Source of the DNA: Prorocentrum cordatum
Lineage: Eukaryota > Sar > Dinophyceae > Prorocentrales > Prorocentraceae
Length of the DNA: 40,000 bases
NCBI GenBank assembly: GCA_963575745.1
Contig: CAUYUJ010000379.1
Coordinates: 1 to 40,000 of the forward strand
Reading direction: 5' to 3'
Made by a program: the position numbers and the translations under genes
Shown here: piece after piece, positions 28,473-38,490 of the stretch
How the letters are laid out: each line of letters opens with the position of its first letter
How positions within the stretch are numbered: position 1 is the first letter of the stretch
Notes under the pieces: model-generated
Databases searched by the model: none
What the model saw: only the letters and a program-made list of their open reading frames with translations
What the model was told of the DNA's origin: nothing

Positions 28473-29946
28473 ATGGCTATACTTCCATGTCAACGGAGCC
28501 CGTGGTTCGCCCCACGGCTTCTTGTGCGCGTTGTCACTCCGCGAAGCGCTTCTTTTCCGGTAGTGGCCGCAGCGACAGTCGCAACGGCTCCAGCGAATCT
28601 GGGTGCAGTCGACCCAGACTTCGATGTAACGTTGTCCGCAGTCCGAGAGGCATGGTACAACCTCACCACGAGCCGATTCGCGGAGCCGTGCGTTGCCAGT
28701 TGCGAGAACGGATATTCCATGCATATAAGCACGGCGATCAAGAAAACAAGACGAAAAGACAGGAACGTACCTCACCGAACGCAGTTTTACACAGGAGACC
28801 AGGATTGTCGGCAACGATGAAGAACTCACCATGTTTCAGGTGAGCTACAACATGAATGCTCTCTTGTTCCCACCTTTCAGTAGTACTATCTACCATGTAC
28901 CGCGGGGAGCAGTTCAATACTTTGGAAGAACAGGCGATTACTTAATTCCAACAAGACCGCTGAGGCAATACAGGGTGCAGGACACGTCATAGCAGGTGGA
29001 TGTGCAAGCGACCCAACGAGCGAGTACAAGGCTGTCCAACGATCAAGCACGTTCTCAGGTGGCAGGACCAAGCGCAGGGATGGTATCGACAACCTGTTCA
29101 ATGCATTCTCCCAAGTGGAGCATCGGGGGTGGACAGAACCCTCCCGCTGACGCGCCGATTCGCGGATTGTCCGTTTTCGGTTCTCGGAAGGGCGCCGCGG
29201 TCGTCCTTTCCAGGCTTGCGCCTGTCAAGCTTGGGCCCGAGAGCGCGGTTACCTGGTGGCCCTAGATAGTTTGAGCGACAAAAACGAAACCATGGATGGG
29301 GCATCGCCCGATGCGAGAGGACAACGTGATACAGATCATGAGCGGGAGGTTTTAACGTTGAGCGAGTGCGCCGGCGAGTCGGACATCAAGGATAAGAAGA
29401 TGACGACAAAGGGGTTTATTATTTGGACGGAAGAGATTATGCCGAGTCCGACGAAGATGTTTGGAATTTGTTGGCTAATAAGTTAGAGGGGACACAGCCG
29501 TTGGAAAGCCGAAGGGTCTACTTCAAGGAGGCGGCTTGGTGGCGCGTCCAGAAACTTGCGAGTTGCTTCCTGCGGCTGCCGGGCTTGCGCCGTTGCGCAG
29601 CGTGACACTGGCCATGGAACTGGACAAACCAGAGGCAATGCATGACGTGGCTGTGCAGCTTGAGCAGTGGAGTGCGCTAACATCGAATCTCTGGACAATC
29701 TATGGGTCTGCCTATTCTTTGCCGCTGCCATGCGGGTTTGCAACCTTGGGGGTCATTCTTGCCCAGGCAGGTGCATGTTCTGACTCCTGGCAACGATGCT
29801 GTCTCAAAGCATCGGGGTCGTCGAGCATCGGCGCCTGCCCAGAACAGTTCGTGAAGAACACCGATGCAACGCACGCGGGCCAGTTTAACGATGGCGACGT
29901 CGTATGTCGGGGCGCCGGTGGAGACGATCCAGGCTATCGCGGCGAG
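28473..29946 (+). pseudogene. copia gag-like region, multiply frameshifted
   Basis: Clear protein segments follow on the plus strand in different frames. 28580-28815: DPDFDVTLSAVREAWYNLTT and onward. 28745-29000: TGTYLTERSFTQETRIVGND, then EELTMFQVSYNMNALLFPPF, ending in a stop near 28990. About 28905-29400: NKTAEAIQGAGHVIAGGCAS, then GIDNLFNAFSQVEHRGWTEP, one TGA, then ARERGYLVALDSLSDKNETM. 29400-29590: GRDYAESDEDVWNLLANKLE, and finally a frame at 29536-29946 with MELDKPEAMHDVAVQLEQWS. Position between the 5' LTR and pol implies Gag and following sequence, though no zinc knuckle or protease motif is visible. The last frame ends at a GAG/GTAAGC sequence, which coincides with the edge of the GC-rich insertion. 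Confidence 0.55.
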
Positions 29947-30419
29947 GTAAGCTTTTGATAATTCGAGAGCGCGCGGCAAATGGTCGAGAGGCAGCGCGAG
30001 CGACGTTGGGGGCCTGGCAAAGGGCAGCGGGCCCATGTGCCACTGGCGCGGTAGGCGCGGGCGCGTTGCTATGGGCTGCGCCGCCAAGGGTGATGCCAAA
30101 AAAGTAAGAATGCGGACGAGGGGGGTGCGAAAGGGGCCAACGGCTCCCAGTGGGCGCAGGTGGGCGGATGCAACTGAGGGGGTATATTTGGGCGCCAGAG
30201 GCTGCCCGGGATTGCCGGGGGGCCGGGCCCCGGGCTGGAGAGGAGGTCGGGGAGGGCCGACCGGGGCGATGGGGCGCTGCGCGCTCGGCGAGGAGGGCCG
30301 CGCCGCAGCCCGCTTTTCCCTGGGCGCCGGCGAAGTTGCCCGAGGTCGGGGTGGGCGGGGTGGGGTGGCGGTGGGGGGCCTCGCACATGTCGGTGCAATT
30401 TCAATCGGCAACGCCCCAA

Positions 30420-30605
30420 CATACTTATACTATATGTGCGTCGCCCCCCCAGGGGCGACGCGCGCAACCGAGAAATCTTATAGTATTTGCGTCGTGGCGG
30501 GCGCTTTCTGGCCACGCCGCTCGGGGAACGATATGCGACAAGATGGGTATACTATATGTTCGGGTCGGACGCGCGCCTCCAAGGAGGACATATAGTACTA
30601 GTATG
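30420..30605. mobile_element. Foldback element, family D (CATACTWRTACTATATGT ends)
   Basis: CATACTTATACTATATGT at 30420-30437 pairs with the sequence at 30588-30605, whose complement is CATACTAGTACTATATGT (16 of 18). Inside are a third ACTATATGT copy at 30551 and a perfect 10-base hairpin GCGTCGCCCC / GGGGCGACGC at 30438-30461. Confidence 0.75.
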
Positions 30606-30807
30606 TCTCTGTGTGCCCCATTCAATTTGGACCAGGGTCGCGCAGCGTCGAGAGGGGTGAAGGCACGGACAAGTGTGGGGCCGCAGACGACTCCAATCCA
30701 TGGGGGCCCGTCAGCGGGGCGCGGGGGTAGATCGGGGCCCAAGAGACGGGGCCGATGCAAACGGGGGTCAGCCAGAGCGCTGGTTCTTTCAGGGCCCTGC
30801 GTGGCCA

Positions 30808-30940
30808 GGGTCGCATTCGCCCAGGCTTGGGCGCAGGGCCCTGCAGGGTCTTGCAGGACTTTTCGCGTTGACCCGAGCTTGGGCGCGAGATCTTGCAGGG
30901 TCCTGCAGGGCCCTGAAATGCGTGGCTGGCCCGGGCCTGG
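30808..30940. repeat. 66-base tandem duplication with CAGGGCCCTG palindromes
   Basis: GCTTGGGCGC recurs at about 30822 and 30888, each followed by TGCAGGGTCYTGCAGG. Palindromic CAGGGCCCTG occurs three times between 30789 and 30920. Confidence 0.75.
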
Positions 30941-31420
30941 ATTGGCCCGGGCCGGCGGATCCCCGAGTGGAGGGCGCAGCTCCGCGCGGCGAAGAAGGCC
31001 GGGCAGGCGATATTTTGGATTGAGAGGACATGTGCATCGCGGGGGCGCGGAGCCAACTGGGACCGCGGCGCCGCCTGGGGTATCCGAATTTCGGAATGCA
31101 TCGAACAGGGGAAAAATCGGGCGCCGCGCGCGCCTGGCGATAGTTCGCGGGAACGGAGGGGCCCGGCGAGGAAGTTAATGAAGTGCTTTCGAGGGGCCGG
31201 GGAGGCGCAGTGATAGTAATGCCTGCTGCCGCGGACTCAGGGGCTCTGACAACTCTGTTGGATTCCTAAACGGGGAATCGCGCGCTCGTTGAACCCGCGG
31301 AGGCTTCTGTGGGCGGCGGATGCTACAGCGCGGCGAAACGCCCGGTCATCGCGGGCCTCGCGCGACGGAGAACTGTGGTAGAAAGCGCGAGGGGGCATCT
31401 TGAGCGCGCCCGTGCAGGTG

Positions 31421-31421
31421 T

Positions 31422-31458
<37 letters not shown>

Positions 31459-31472
31459 TTTATATATATATA

Positions 31473-31507
<35 letters not shown>
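31421..31507. repeat. Poly-T run followed by TA microsatellite
   Basis: About 35 T bases, then ATTTTATATA and a TA repeat, then CACACA and a run of G. On the minus strand this is a TA repeat leading into a poly-A tail, as expected at the 3' end of a retroposed sequence, but no retroposon body is identified. Confidence 0.85.
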
Positions 31508-31513
<6 letters not shown>

Positions 31514-31600
31514 TCCGGGGGGGGGGGGGTTCGCGTCTGTTTGCGGGGTGGTCCAATCAGGGAATCGCATGGCGTTGGGCGGGGCCGCCGGCGACCCCGC

Positions 31601-31624
31601 AGTTGCCCCGTGCACGGGGCAACT
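31601..31624. repeat. Perfect 24-base palindrome
   Basis: AGTTGCCCCGTG is followed immediately by its exact reverse complement, with no spacer. Confidence 0.97.
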
Positions 31625-32349
31625 TGGGCAAAAGACGATGACTTACGGGAGACGGCGATCTTATTGTCGCCATCCGGGCCCCGAAACGAGCTGTGAGTCA
31701 CCTGGGGCCGCGGGTGATCGGCGAGGTTGGCGAGGGTGCGCGTGGCTCTGTTCGGGCAGGGCGCCTTCGTGGCGGACCTTATTGCTGGGTCCGCCTGGGC
31801 CCGTGGGGCCTGGTCAGAATCCAGTCGTCGTGGATCTGGGGGGCGAGTGTGTCTGCGGCGGGTGATGCGACGCGGCGGACGTCCTTCGGGGAGGAGGCCA
31901 GGGCGCCCGACAGGATTGCGCATGGCCTGAGACCCTGCGAAGTGGAAGTCGAGCTCGCTTGCCCACGCCGCGCCCCCGCTGCGCACGAGGAAAAGCACGG
32001 GGGGGGGCGTGCGCGGAGGTTCGGGGCGCTCGAGCAAGGTTTTTCGCCGTTCTCGCGCGACCACGCGCGGCTTGGCGGGGGGCGGGGGGGCGCCGAGGAA
32101 GATGGCGGGGCATGCGCGATCATTGTCCCGCTCTGACAGGGCGCCGGGCTAACATGGAGCCGTTTTTTAGAAACAAAGTCGCGGCGCTGGAGGATGCTGC
32201 TGGGGCTTCGTGCGATCTTGACATGGGGGTGGAAGTTTGCCCGGTCGGAGATTCCTGCGCGCGTGGTTGCGTCCAGAGGGCGCGCGTTCAGAATTGCTGA
32301 ATGCCAACCTATGACGTTGGAGGGTGCTTTGGGCGACAAATAGAAGACT

Positions 32350-33170
32350 GACTTCGGAGGAGAGCGTGCTCATTCACCTCAATGAACGACTTTTGCATCT
32401 GTGGTCATCGATAAGTTTGCGATTCTTGCGGATGTCAGGGCGGCCCGCGAAATGCGTTGAGGGCGGAAGCTCAACGTGGTGTTGCCCGAGTTTGGAGGAC
32501 GCATCATGCACCTGGAGACCCCGCCGAAAAAAGTGAGGCACCGACTGCAGAGCAAGGTGCGAGTGCTGTGTCTTCCTGGGGGTTGCATGAGACAAGCCAA
32601 GGGCCAATCGTCGGCAATCCACAAGGCGTCGTCAGGTTTCGCGAGTTCTGGCGCCAAGGCAGCGACGGGGGGAAGTGGGGTGCAGATGAGGGTCGTAGCG
32701 TGAGAAGCTGTCCTGGCAAACTGTCTCCAGCGCGCTCGAAATTGAACATGCAGCCAGATTGACGCTGCCAATGGCAGCGCCCAGTAATGACCTGGCTGTT
32801 GACGCCGGGCCGGTAGTGGCTCGGGGGATTGCCGTGGCGGAGTCGATGCGCGCGGCCGTGGGGCCCGCGCCGGGGCGCCGCGGGTGCGAGGCTGTAGCTG
32901 GGCGAGGCGCTGCCCGTGAACCGCGCGGCCCGAAGTGTCGTGGAAGCTTAGTCGATTGATTGAGACAAACAACAAGATGGCCCGAACATCCGGCAGAGGT
33001 TAGCGGCAGTTCGGATACGCGCGGGGCCCTGCCGTTCCAGGAAGGAAGAGGGTAAGGTGGGGCCACTCGTGGACGAGTTGGTAGTCAAAGACGGGTTAAC
33101 CATGTCACAAAGCCGTGGACCCATAATCATATTGCCTGCGCCTAGAGACGTGGGGTCGATCCCCTAGGCA
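32350..33170 (+). pseudogene. copia internal coding remnant, frames broken
   Basis: Protein-like plus-strand readings resume after the GC-rich block. 32410-32590: DKFAILADVRAAREM, a TGA, then LNVVLPEFGGRIMHLETPPK. 32600-32750, another frame: GNPQGVVRFREFWRQGSDGG. 32700-32957, another frame: LSWQTVSSALEIEHAARLTL through an Ala/Arg-rich tail to a stop. 33050-33160: PLVDELVVKDGLTMSQSRGP then IIILPAP. By position this would be the stretch between gag and reverse transcriptase, where integrase is expected, but I could not identify the HHCC or DDE residues. Confidence 0.4.
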
Positions 33171-34638
33171 TGTGAGCAATGAGTGATGGGCGCCATGAAT
33201 TTATCGAAGAATTGGTGCGATGGGGGATCGCATCGATGATTGGGATGGTGAGAGTGAAATTGGGCCACGGGGGCATTGAATGGGGTGGGCTGAGTTCCGT
33301 GCTATCTTTGGTTGCGATGGCGACCGGCGCCCGGTCGGTGTAAATCCGCAGCGATCGGCGGCAGCAGAATGACGGGCAGAGGATCCACGAGGCGATCAGG
33401 GGGCCCGAGAAATTAGGCGTGAAGAGGGCAAGGACACAGAGATTCAACCTGAGGCCGGAGAGGCTGGGCGTGGCAAGGAGCCCGATGGCGAACGCGTTGA
33501 GGAACGTGGACATGAACGCGTAGATGAAGCACGCGACAATATGACCGCCGATGAGGTACGTGTTGGGTTTCATATGACGGGGTCGGTTCCGATGTAGTTT
33601 AGCGGGTGTTCGGCGCAAGCGTGGATGTCATCGAGCAGGTCGCCTCGTCGGGGGAGCTGCGAGGTAATGCGGCAAAAGCCGGCGCAAAGCGCAGTCGCGC
33701 GCATCCGAGGCATACTTGCCAGTGCGAGTTGCTAGCGTGGTGGAGGACGCGTGGAAACTGGGAGGTTGGTCAAGGGTGAGAAAGGTCTACTCTCGATAGT
33801 GTGCCTAGTGAGCGCGGCTTTCAGCGGGTTGCGCGCTTCCGGCTCGACGGGGCTCGGGCCGGGAAGCGCGTGGGAAATTCGCGGCTGCGGGATGGTGAGC
33901 GTTAAGGTTGTGCCGGGCATGTAGGTCGTGCTTTGGCTTCGAACATTCCGCGGGGGCCTCGCAGTTGGACCGCGACCCCTTCAGAGAGTGTTGCAGCGCG
34001 ATGGAGGGGTTCCGTGGCACAACCAGAGTCAAACTGCACGAGGGGAGGAAGTTCTGATGGAGAAACCCAGCATGTTGAATCAACATCGTAGTTTCATCTA
34101 GCGATGGAACTTGTCCTGCCAGACATGTCAACAGCCATCTGCGAAAGCCCCCTTCAGGTCGCATGGCCCAGGAATTATTCGCATTGAGCCAGGTGAGGGA
34201 CAGGAAGTCAGCGAAGTCAAGCGTGGGCAGAATGGAGGTGGACTTGTGCCTGTAATGGCCGAGACTAGAAGAGACTGGCGCATCTCGCCGAACGGCTCAG
34301 GATGGCCAGGGCCGCTTCGCAGCTCGCCCCTGCGCCGAGTTACTTGCGGCTCAGACTTTGGCCAGATTGTGGTGGGCAGGGGGGCGCGGCGACGTCGGGG
34401 GCTGGGGCGGGCGTGGGGTTTCCGAGGAGGAGCTCGCAGCGCTTCCGCTAGCTTCACCTGCCAAGTTACGCGAGACGTCTAGCTTGATCAGTGGATGCGC
34501 GGGGCGCATTGGCGGAGGGGGTGGTCGGGTTCCAGGGGCGCGCGAGGCGTGCGACAACGTTGCAGAGGTGCGCCCTGTCACCAGGGGCGCCATCTGTTTC
34601 GTTGTGTAGGAGGGAAGCACGGACCTGGGGCGACGTCG
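33171..34638 (+). other. copia internal region, orientation of coding signal unclear
   Basis: Both strands carry protein-like fragments. On plus: MSDGRHEFIEELVRWGIASM at 33180 and MAQELFALSQVRDRKSAKSS near 34160. On minus: a 158-codon frame 33142-33618 with a hydrophobic GGHIVACFIYAFMSTFLNAF stretch, and a frame at 33805-34164. Because the element's pol lies on plus immediately downstream, I take plus as the original coding strand and regard the minus frames as shadows, but this is inference. Confidence 0.35.
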
Positions 34639-36118
34639 GGCGTTGAGCTCGATCCAGAGCTCGCGTTGAAGGCTCGGTGGGATGAGATGGATCAGTTTGA
34701 GGCGCATATTGTTGAGTAATTTCGGAGGAGTACTGGGCAGGTGCCAGCGTGGCCCTTACGGGTGCGCGTGCGCTGATGCCGACGGGGGCGGCGAGGCTAA
34801 TCCTGGGCGCCGACCCCGCGTGGTGGCTCAGCAATTTGAAGGCAAGTCGCATGAAAGAACATGTCGGCAGCTGCCCCGATCATTGGCAGCTCAAAAACTG
34901 TTATTCCCCGGTGGCCGCCCAGGGGTCTAGGGCATGCCCGAAGGGGGCGTTGAGAGAGGGGTCGAGCCTAAGTTCATATCTGTTAAGCGCGCAATCTTCT
35001 ACGCATCGACAACCGACAGAACGTCCTCATCAGGTTGCCCTACAGGTCGCGAGCCAGGCATCTGTGACATTCTTGTAATCTCATTGTTTCGCGCCAGGGA
35101 CGCCGCCGGCAACTCGTAGGCTAATGCGTGGGCATCGTGCGTGGCGTCGGTATTGGCGACGGGAAAGCGCCGCCCGATGTGATTTAGCGTGAGGCGAGGG
35201 GAATCTGGCTATCGGTCCATGTATATGTTTTCCTCAGCGGAAAAGTATGTTGGTGTTGTTTGGTTCGAAAGAAGAATCGTGCGTGTGCTTGTCGTTGAAG
35301 CGAGGGGCAGACTCGGAGAAGGGCAGGATGGCTTGGCGTGTGTCAAGTTTCTGAGTCGGCTTGTGGAATGAAGTTGGTAAGGGCTATGGTGAGAGGTGGA
35401 TCGCTGGCTTGCTGATGGGCGCGTCAACTGTGTCAGGCCTGCAGCAGCGAGGGGTGATGGTCGCCTTGCGGAGAAGACGACGATGAGCCGTGACCACATT
35501 CAAAAGTGAAGAACTGCCGAGCTTTAGTGCGCAGGGCAAGCCAGTCAAATCAGCGCGGGGCCGCTCGGGTATACAAATTTCGGCTAAGGAACTGGCGCGT
35601 TCCATGCCAGCCTCAACCCCATGGGCGTGGACAAGTGTCACCGCGCTAGGCCGCTACCTAGAATCGCGACAGGTTTGGGCGCCGGTATTTGCACCCAGAA
35701 CGCCTTGATGCGTTAACTGTAAGTGCAGTTGCCGGCATTGCAGGAAAGGGGGCGCACCATATGACGAGTGGACGTGCGCGGTGATGAGGGGATCGTGTTC
35801 TCAATCCGTGGGGTTCAATACAGAGTGCGGTGGCATTATCGGCGGGCCTGGTGGAATATTGCTGACAGGTGGAAGGCGATGCGGGGTCGCCAAGACTGCA
35901 AGCATACCTCAAGTACTTCGAGAGTTATTGAGACATGTTTTATTCAAAGAAGCTGTGCTAATGCAGCCGTTGCCATTGCAAGTAGGCAAGGACTAGACGC
36001 CGTAATGCGCATTGAAGTTTGCCACGGTGGTCAAAGTGGGAGCCCGCGAAACTTTTGCAGATGCTTGGGCGAAGTACGTGAGCAGGGACCGTCTGATGAT
36101 GCATTGACGAGGTACTAA
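34639..36118 (+). pseudogene. Ty1/copia reverse transcriptase and RNase H, broken
   Basis: Order and motifs match copia Pol. 34639-34716: LKARWDEMDQFEAHIVE (start of RT). 34772-34927: RPRVVAQQFEG and LAAQKLLF. After a TAG, 34934-35116: PKFISVKRAIFYA and ISLFRARDAAGNS (usual form SVKRAYFYA and SLYGTRDAAQNW). 35149-35236: GKAPPDVI, stop, REARGIWLSVHVYVF, where copia normally has VHGDDF, so the catalytic Asp pair is lost. To 35371: GRLGEGQDGLACVKFLSRLVE, split here by its frame end. 35560-35700: IQISAKELARSM and LGRYLESR. RNase H follows: YDEWTCAVMRG, then 35791-35937 QSAVALSAGLVEYC, then 35960-36115 AVAIASRQGLDAV and PSDDALTRY before TAA. At least six frame changes and several stops make it a pseudogene. 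The homology is clear by motif; no database comparison was made. Confidence 0.9.
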
Positions 36119-36490
36119 CCAACATCTTGTTAAAGGAAGTCGCGACTTGGCGCCAGCCACGGAGTGTTAGCTCAACCGGGTGAATCTCCCGGTCCTTTCC
36201 GCAAGCCGCTTTTCCAGATACTTGAGCCCAGCATCGGTTGATCGTCTTTGTGGCTCCGAACCTGCGCTCAATGATAGGTTTTGAAGAACAGGTTGTTCGT
36301 TTTGGTGCTGTACGACGCATACGAATATTATATCGCTTGTCAAAAATCTTTAACCGACTACATTTTTCGATCGTTTGGCGCGTTTTCTTTTCAACTTCAT
36401 CGGAAATGACCCGCTCGGGTGGGGGCCTGTGTTCAGTGCGTTGTCCACTTGTTTTAATACCGCCTGTTTCTAACTTTGGTTCATCCGCCG
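36119..36490. other. Sequence between pol and the polypurine tract
   Basis: A non-coding-looking stretch of lower GC. No gene recognised. It is the expected spacer between the end of pol and the 3' LTR. Confidence 0.5.
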
Positions 36491-36501
36491 ATGGGGGAGA
36501 G
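36491..36501 (+). promoter_or_regulatory. Polypurine tract of the copia element
   Basis: ATGGGGGAGAG lies immediately 5' of the 3' LTR start. In LTR retrotransposons this tract primes plus-strand DNA synthesis and always abuts the 3' LTR, so its position independently supports the LTR boundary. Confidence 0.65.
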
Positions 36502-36644
36502 CTTATAACATTCCGACTGGGTGGGCGAGGTACCGTCAGAATCAATCGTACGATCGTGGAGCATAGCCGTCAAACAGTAGCGTGTGAGGCAAAGTTGTTT
36601 GGCGTTGCTCTTTGGTCCAAGTTTCATTCGCCTCCGGGGAAACA
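36501..36644 (+). repeat. 3' LTR remnant
   Basis: CTTATAACATTCCGACTGGG at the start and GTTTGGCGTTGCTCTTTGGT, then TTTCATTCGCCTCCGGGGAA and ACA at the end, colinear with the 5' copy. Similarity may continue weakly to about 36670, where GGA array begins. Confidence 0.75.
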
Positions 36645-36671
36645 GCTCCTACCACATGATCAGCGGGAGGT

Positions 36672-36985
36672 GAAGGAGGAGGAGGAGGCGGTGAAGGTAG
36701 ATATTTAGGGGAAGGAGGAGGAGGAGGAGGAGGAGGAGGAGGAGGAGGAGGAGGAGGAGGAGGAGGAGGAGGGAGGAGGAGGAGGAGGAGGAGGAGGAGG
36801 AGGAGGAGGAGGAGAGGAGGAGGAGGAGGAGGAGGAAAGAGAGAGGAGGACGAGGAGGAGGAGGAGGAGGAGGAGGAGGAGGAGGAGGAAGAGGAGGAGG
36901 AGGAGGAGGAGGAAAAGGAGGAAAAGGAGGAGGAGGAGGAGGAGAAAGAGGAAGAGGAGGACGAGGAGGAGGAGGAGGATTGATA
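36672..36985. repeat. GGA microsatellite array (3' flank of the copia element)
   Basis: Nearly pure GGA with AAA-containing interruptions. It probably belonged to the same array as 27885-28318 before the copia insertion. Confidence 0.96.
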
Positions 36986-37930
36986 ATAGTATTTTTCTAA
37001 ATGCTACGAACAATAATACGTATACGAGGAACAATAGTAAGACACACGATGCTAATATCGATAAGAGGAGACATGAACACAATACTACTAATACAACGAC
37101 GAATAATAATGATAGCAATGCGAACAATGATGATACTAATAACAGTAATACGAATCAAACTAAGAATTATAAGATTAAACGTGTTAATCGTAAAAATACG
37201 AATCATCACAGTACTATTGATAATACTAACAATACATAATAATGTTTCCACTGGTCTTAATGACCATAACAGTCATAGTATTTGCTCGTAGTACTAATAC
37301 GAGTTATCATACTATTAGCAATACTCGGAAGACTAATACTACTGATAATAATATTTATAATACGAATATTATGAATAATACGAAGAACACCAATACGAGA
37401 CATAATGAGAGGAGGAGGGGGAGGAGGAGGAGGAGGAGGAGGAGGAGGAGGAGGAGGAGGAGGAAGAGGAGGAGGACTGAGAGGAGGAGGAGGAGGAGGA
37501 AGAGGAACAAGGGGGGGACGAGGAAGAGTAAGAACACGAATGCGAATACCAATATGATTATTACTAATACGAATAAGACGAATAATATGAAGACGAACGA
37601 TAATACTAATACTATTACTAACACTAATAATAAACATAATACTCATACTAAATTCATAAGTAATCATGATACTACTGATAAGACTAATCCTAATAATAAT
37701 ATTAAGAGTAATACTACACATACGAGTAATACTATGAGTAATAATGGTATTACTAAGAAGCAGAAAACTACACATGCTAATCATAACAATAATCGTATTA
37801 CGAAGAAGAATGTGACACCTACTACGAACAATAATACGAAACAGAGTAAGCATACTGATACTATGAGGGATAAGACTGATACTACGAATGTTAATGCGAA
37901 TGGTCATGTCAGTACTATCACGAATAGTAG
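36986..37930. repeat. AT-rich ACT/AAT/ACG trinucleotide island with an internal GGA block
   Basis: Two stretches (36986-37405 and 37540-37930) of degenerate AAT, ACT, ACG, GAT and ATA words, of low GC, separated by a GGA block at 37408-37505. The plus frame is Asn/Thr-rich and stop-free for most of its length. Same type as 189-660. Confidence 0.88.
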
Positions 37931-38056
37931 GATGCAGAAGATCGTAACACAAATAAGAAGGCGAAGAAGACGAATCAGAAGAAGACGACGAGGAGTAGGA
38001 GGAGGAGGAGGAGGAGGAGGAGGAGGAGGAGGAGGAGGAGGAGGAGGTGGAGGAGG
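37931..38056. repeat. GAAGAC-rich then GGA microsatellite
   Basis: A transition from AGAAGACGA words to a pure GGA run at 37995-38056. Confidence 0.93.
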
Positions 38057-38400
38057 AAGACATGGACGAGGTGCAACAGCATCAGCGGGAGGCCCCCCGG
38101 CCAGGGCCTGCAAATTCGCCGCCCGGGAACCTGGCCCACCCCTCCTCCTCCCCGCCCTCCTCCTCCTCCGCCCTCCTCCACTCCTCCTCCTCCTCCTCCT
38201 CCTCCTCCTCCTCCTCCTCCTCCTCCTCCTCCTGCGCGGCGGCGCCGCTGGCGCGGCGCGCGCGCGCGCCGGCCAGGCCAAGTACAGCCGCTGGGGCTAC
38301 GGCCGCGTCGGGCTGCTGTCCCCCGCGGCGGCGCTCGCGAGGCTGCAGGAGGACCGACCGTCGCGCTCCGCCTCTCTTCAGGAGGGGAGAAAACACACAG
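38057..38400. other. Possible exon sequence around a TCC microsatellite, strand uncertain
   Basis: A GC-rich stretch interrupted by TCC array (38140-38232). Plus reading after the array gives GQAKYSRWGYGRVGLLSPAA then ALARLQEDRPSRSA. The minus reading gives QQPDAAVAPAAVLGLAGARA, then a 17-Glu run across the array and a soluble end, similar in style to the poly-Glu exon at 11514. Either strand may be coding; I cannot decide. Confidence 0.3.
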
Positions 38401-38420
38401 ACACAATTAATCGGCGATTC

Positions 38421-38490
38421 CCAGAAAATATGGGAAAATATGGGAAGTGGGGGGGAAGACAGAAACCCAGAAAATATGGGAAAATATGGG
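38421..38490. repeat. 24-base direct repeat, 46-base period
   Basis: CCAGAAAATATGGGAAAATA, continuing with TGGG, occurs at 38421-38444 and 38467-38490, identical in both copies, and each copy is itself a doublet of AAAATATGGG. Confidence 0.95.

Larger units (their letters stand above)
29947..32300. other. GC-rich block inside the copia element, probable nested insertion
   Basis: Base composition shifts sharply to GC-rich and the copia-like reading stops. The block contains a foldback (30420-30605), a 66-base direct repeat (30808-30940), a poly-T/TA tract (31421-31507) and a perfect 24-base palindrome (31601-31624). The minus strand at about 31990-31780 has short protein-like stretches (AAWASELDFHFAGSQAMRNP) in two frames. 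No transposase or reverse transcriptase motif is recognised. Exact ends and target duplication were not found. Confidence 0.5.
28321..36680 (+). mobile_element. Decayed Ty1/copia LTR retrotransposon with nested insertion
   Basis: Bounded by colinear direct repeats at 28322-28466 and 36501-36644 (LTR remnants), with a purine tract ATGGGGGAGAG directly before the 3' repeat. The interior reads gag-like protein near the 5' end and copia reverse transcriptase and RNase H near the 3' end, all on the plus strand in the canonical copia order. GGA microsatellite abuts both outer ends, so the insertion was probably into a GGA array. A GC-rich block at about 29950-32300 splits the element; removing it leaves about 6 kb, the usual copia size. 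Frameshifts, stops and about 70% LTR similarity by eye indicate an old, inactive copy. Confidence 0.88.

Noticed and set aside
29915-29935. Gly-Asp-Asp as a viral RNA polymerase motif in the 29536-29946 frame
   Set aside because: It lacks the hydrophobic strands that flank a real motif C, and no motif A or B is present. Its location inside the copia element explains the coding signal better.
33145-33165. GGGGTCGATCCCC hairpin as a possible tRNA T-arm
   Set aside because: Only an isolated hairpin; no cloverleaf could be assembled around it.
33142-33618. 158-codon minus-strand frame with a hydrophobic stretch, possible membrane protein
   Set aside because: It lies antisense within the copia element between gag and pol, and plus-strand frames are also protein-like. 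It is most likely the complement of decayed copia sequence.
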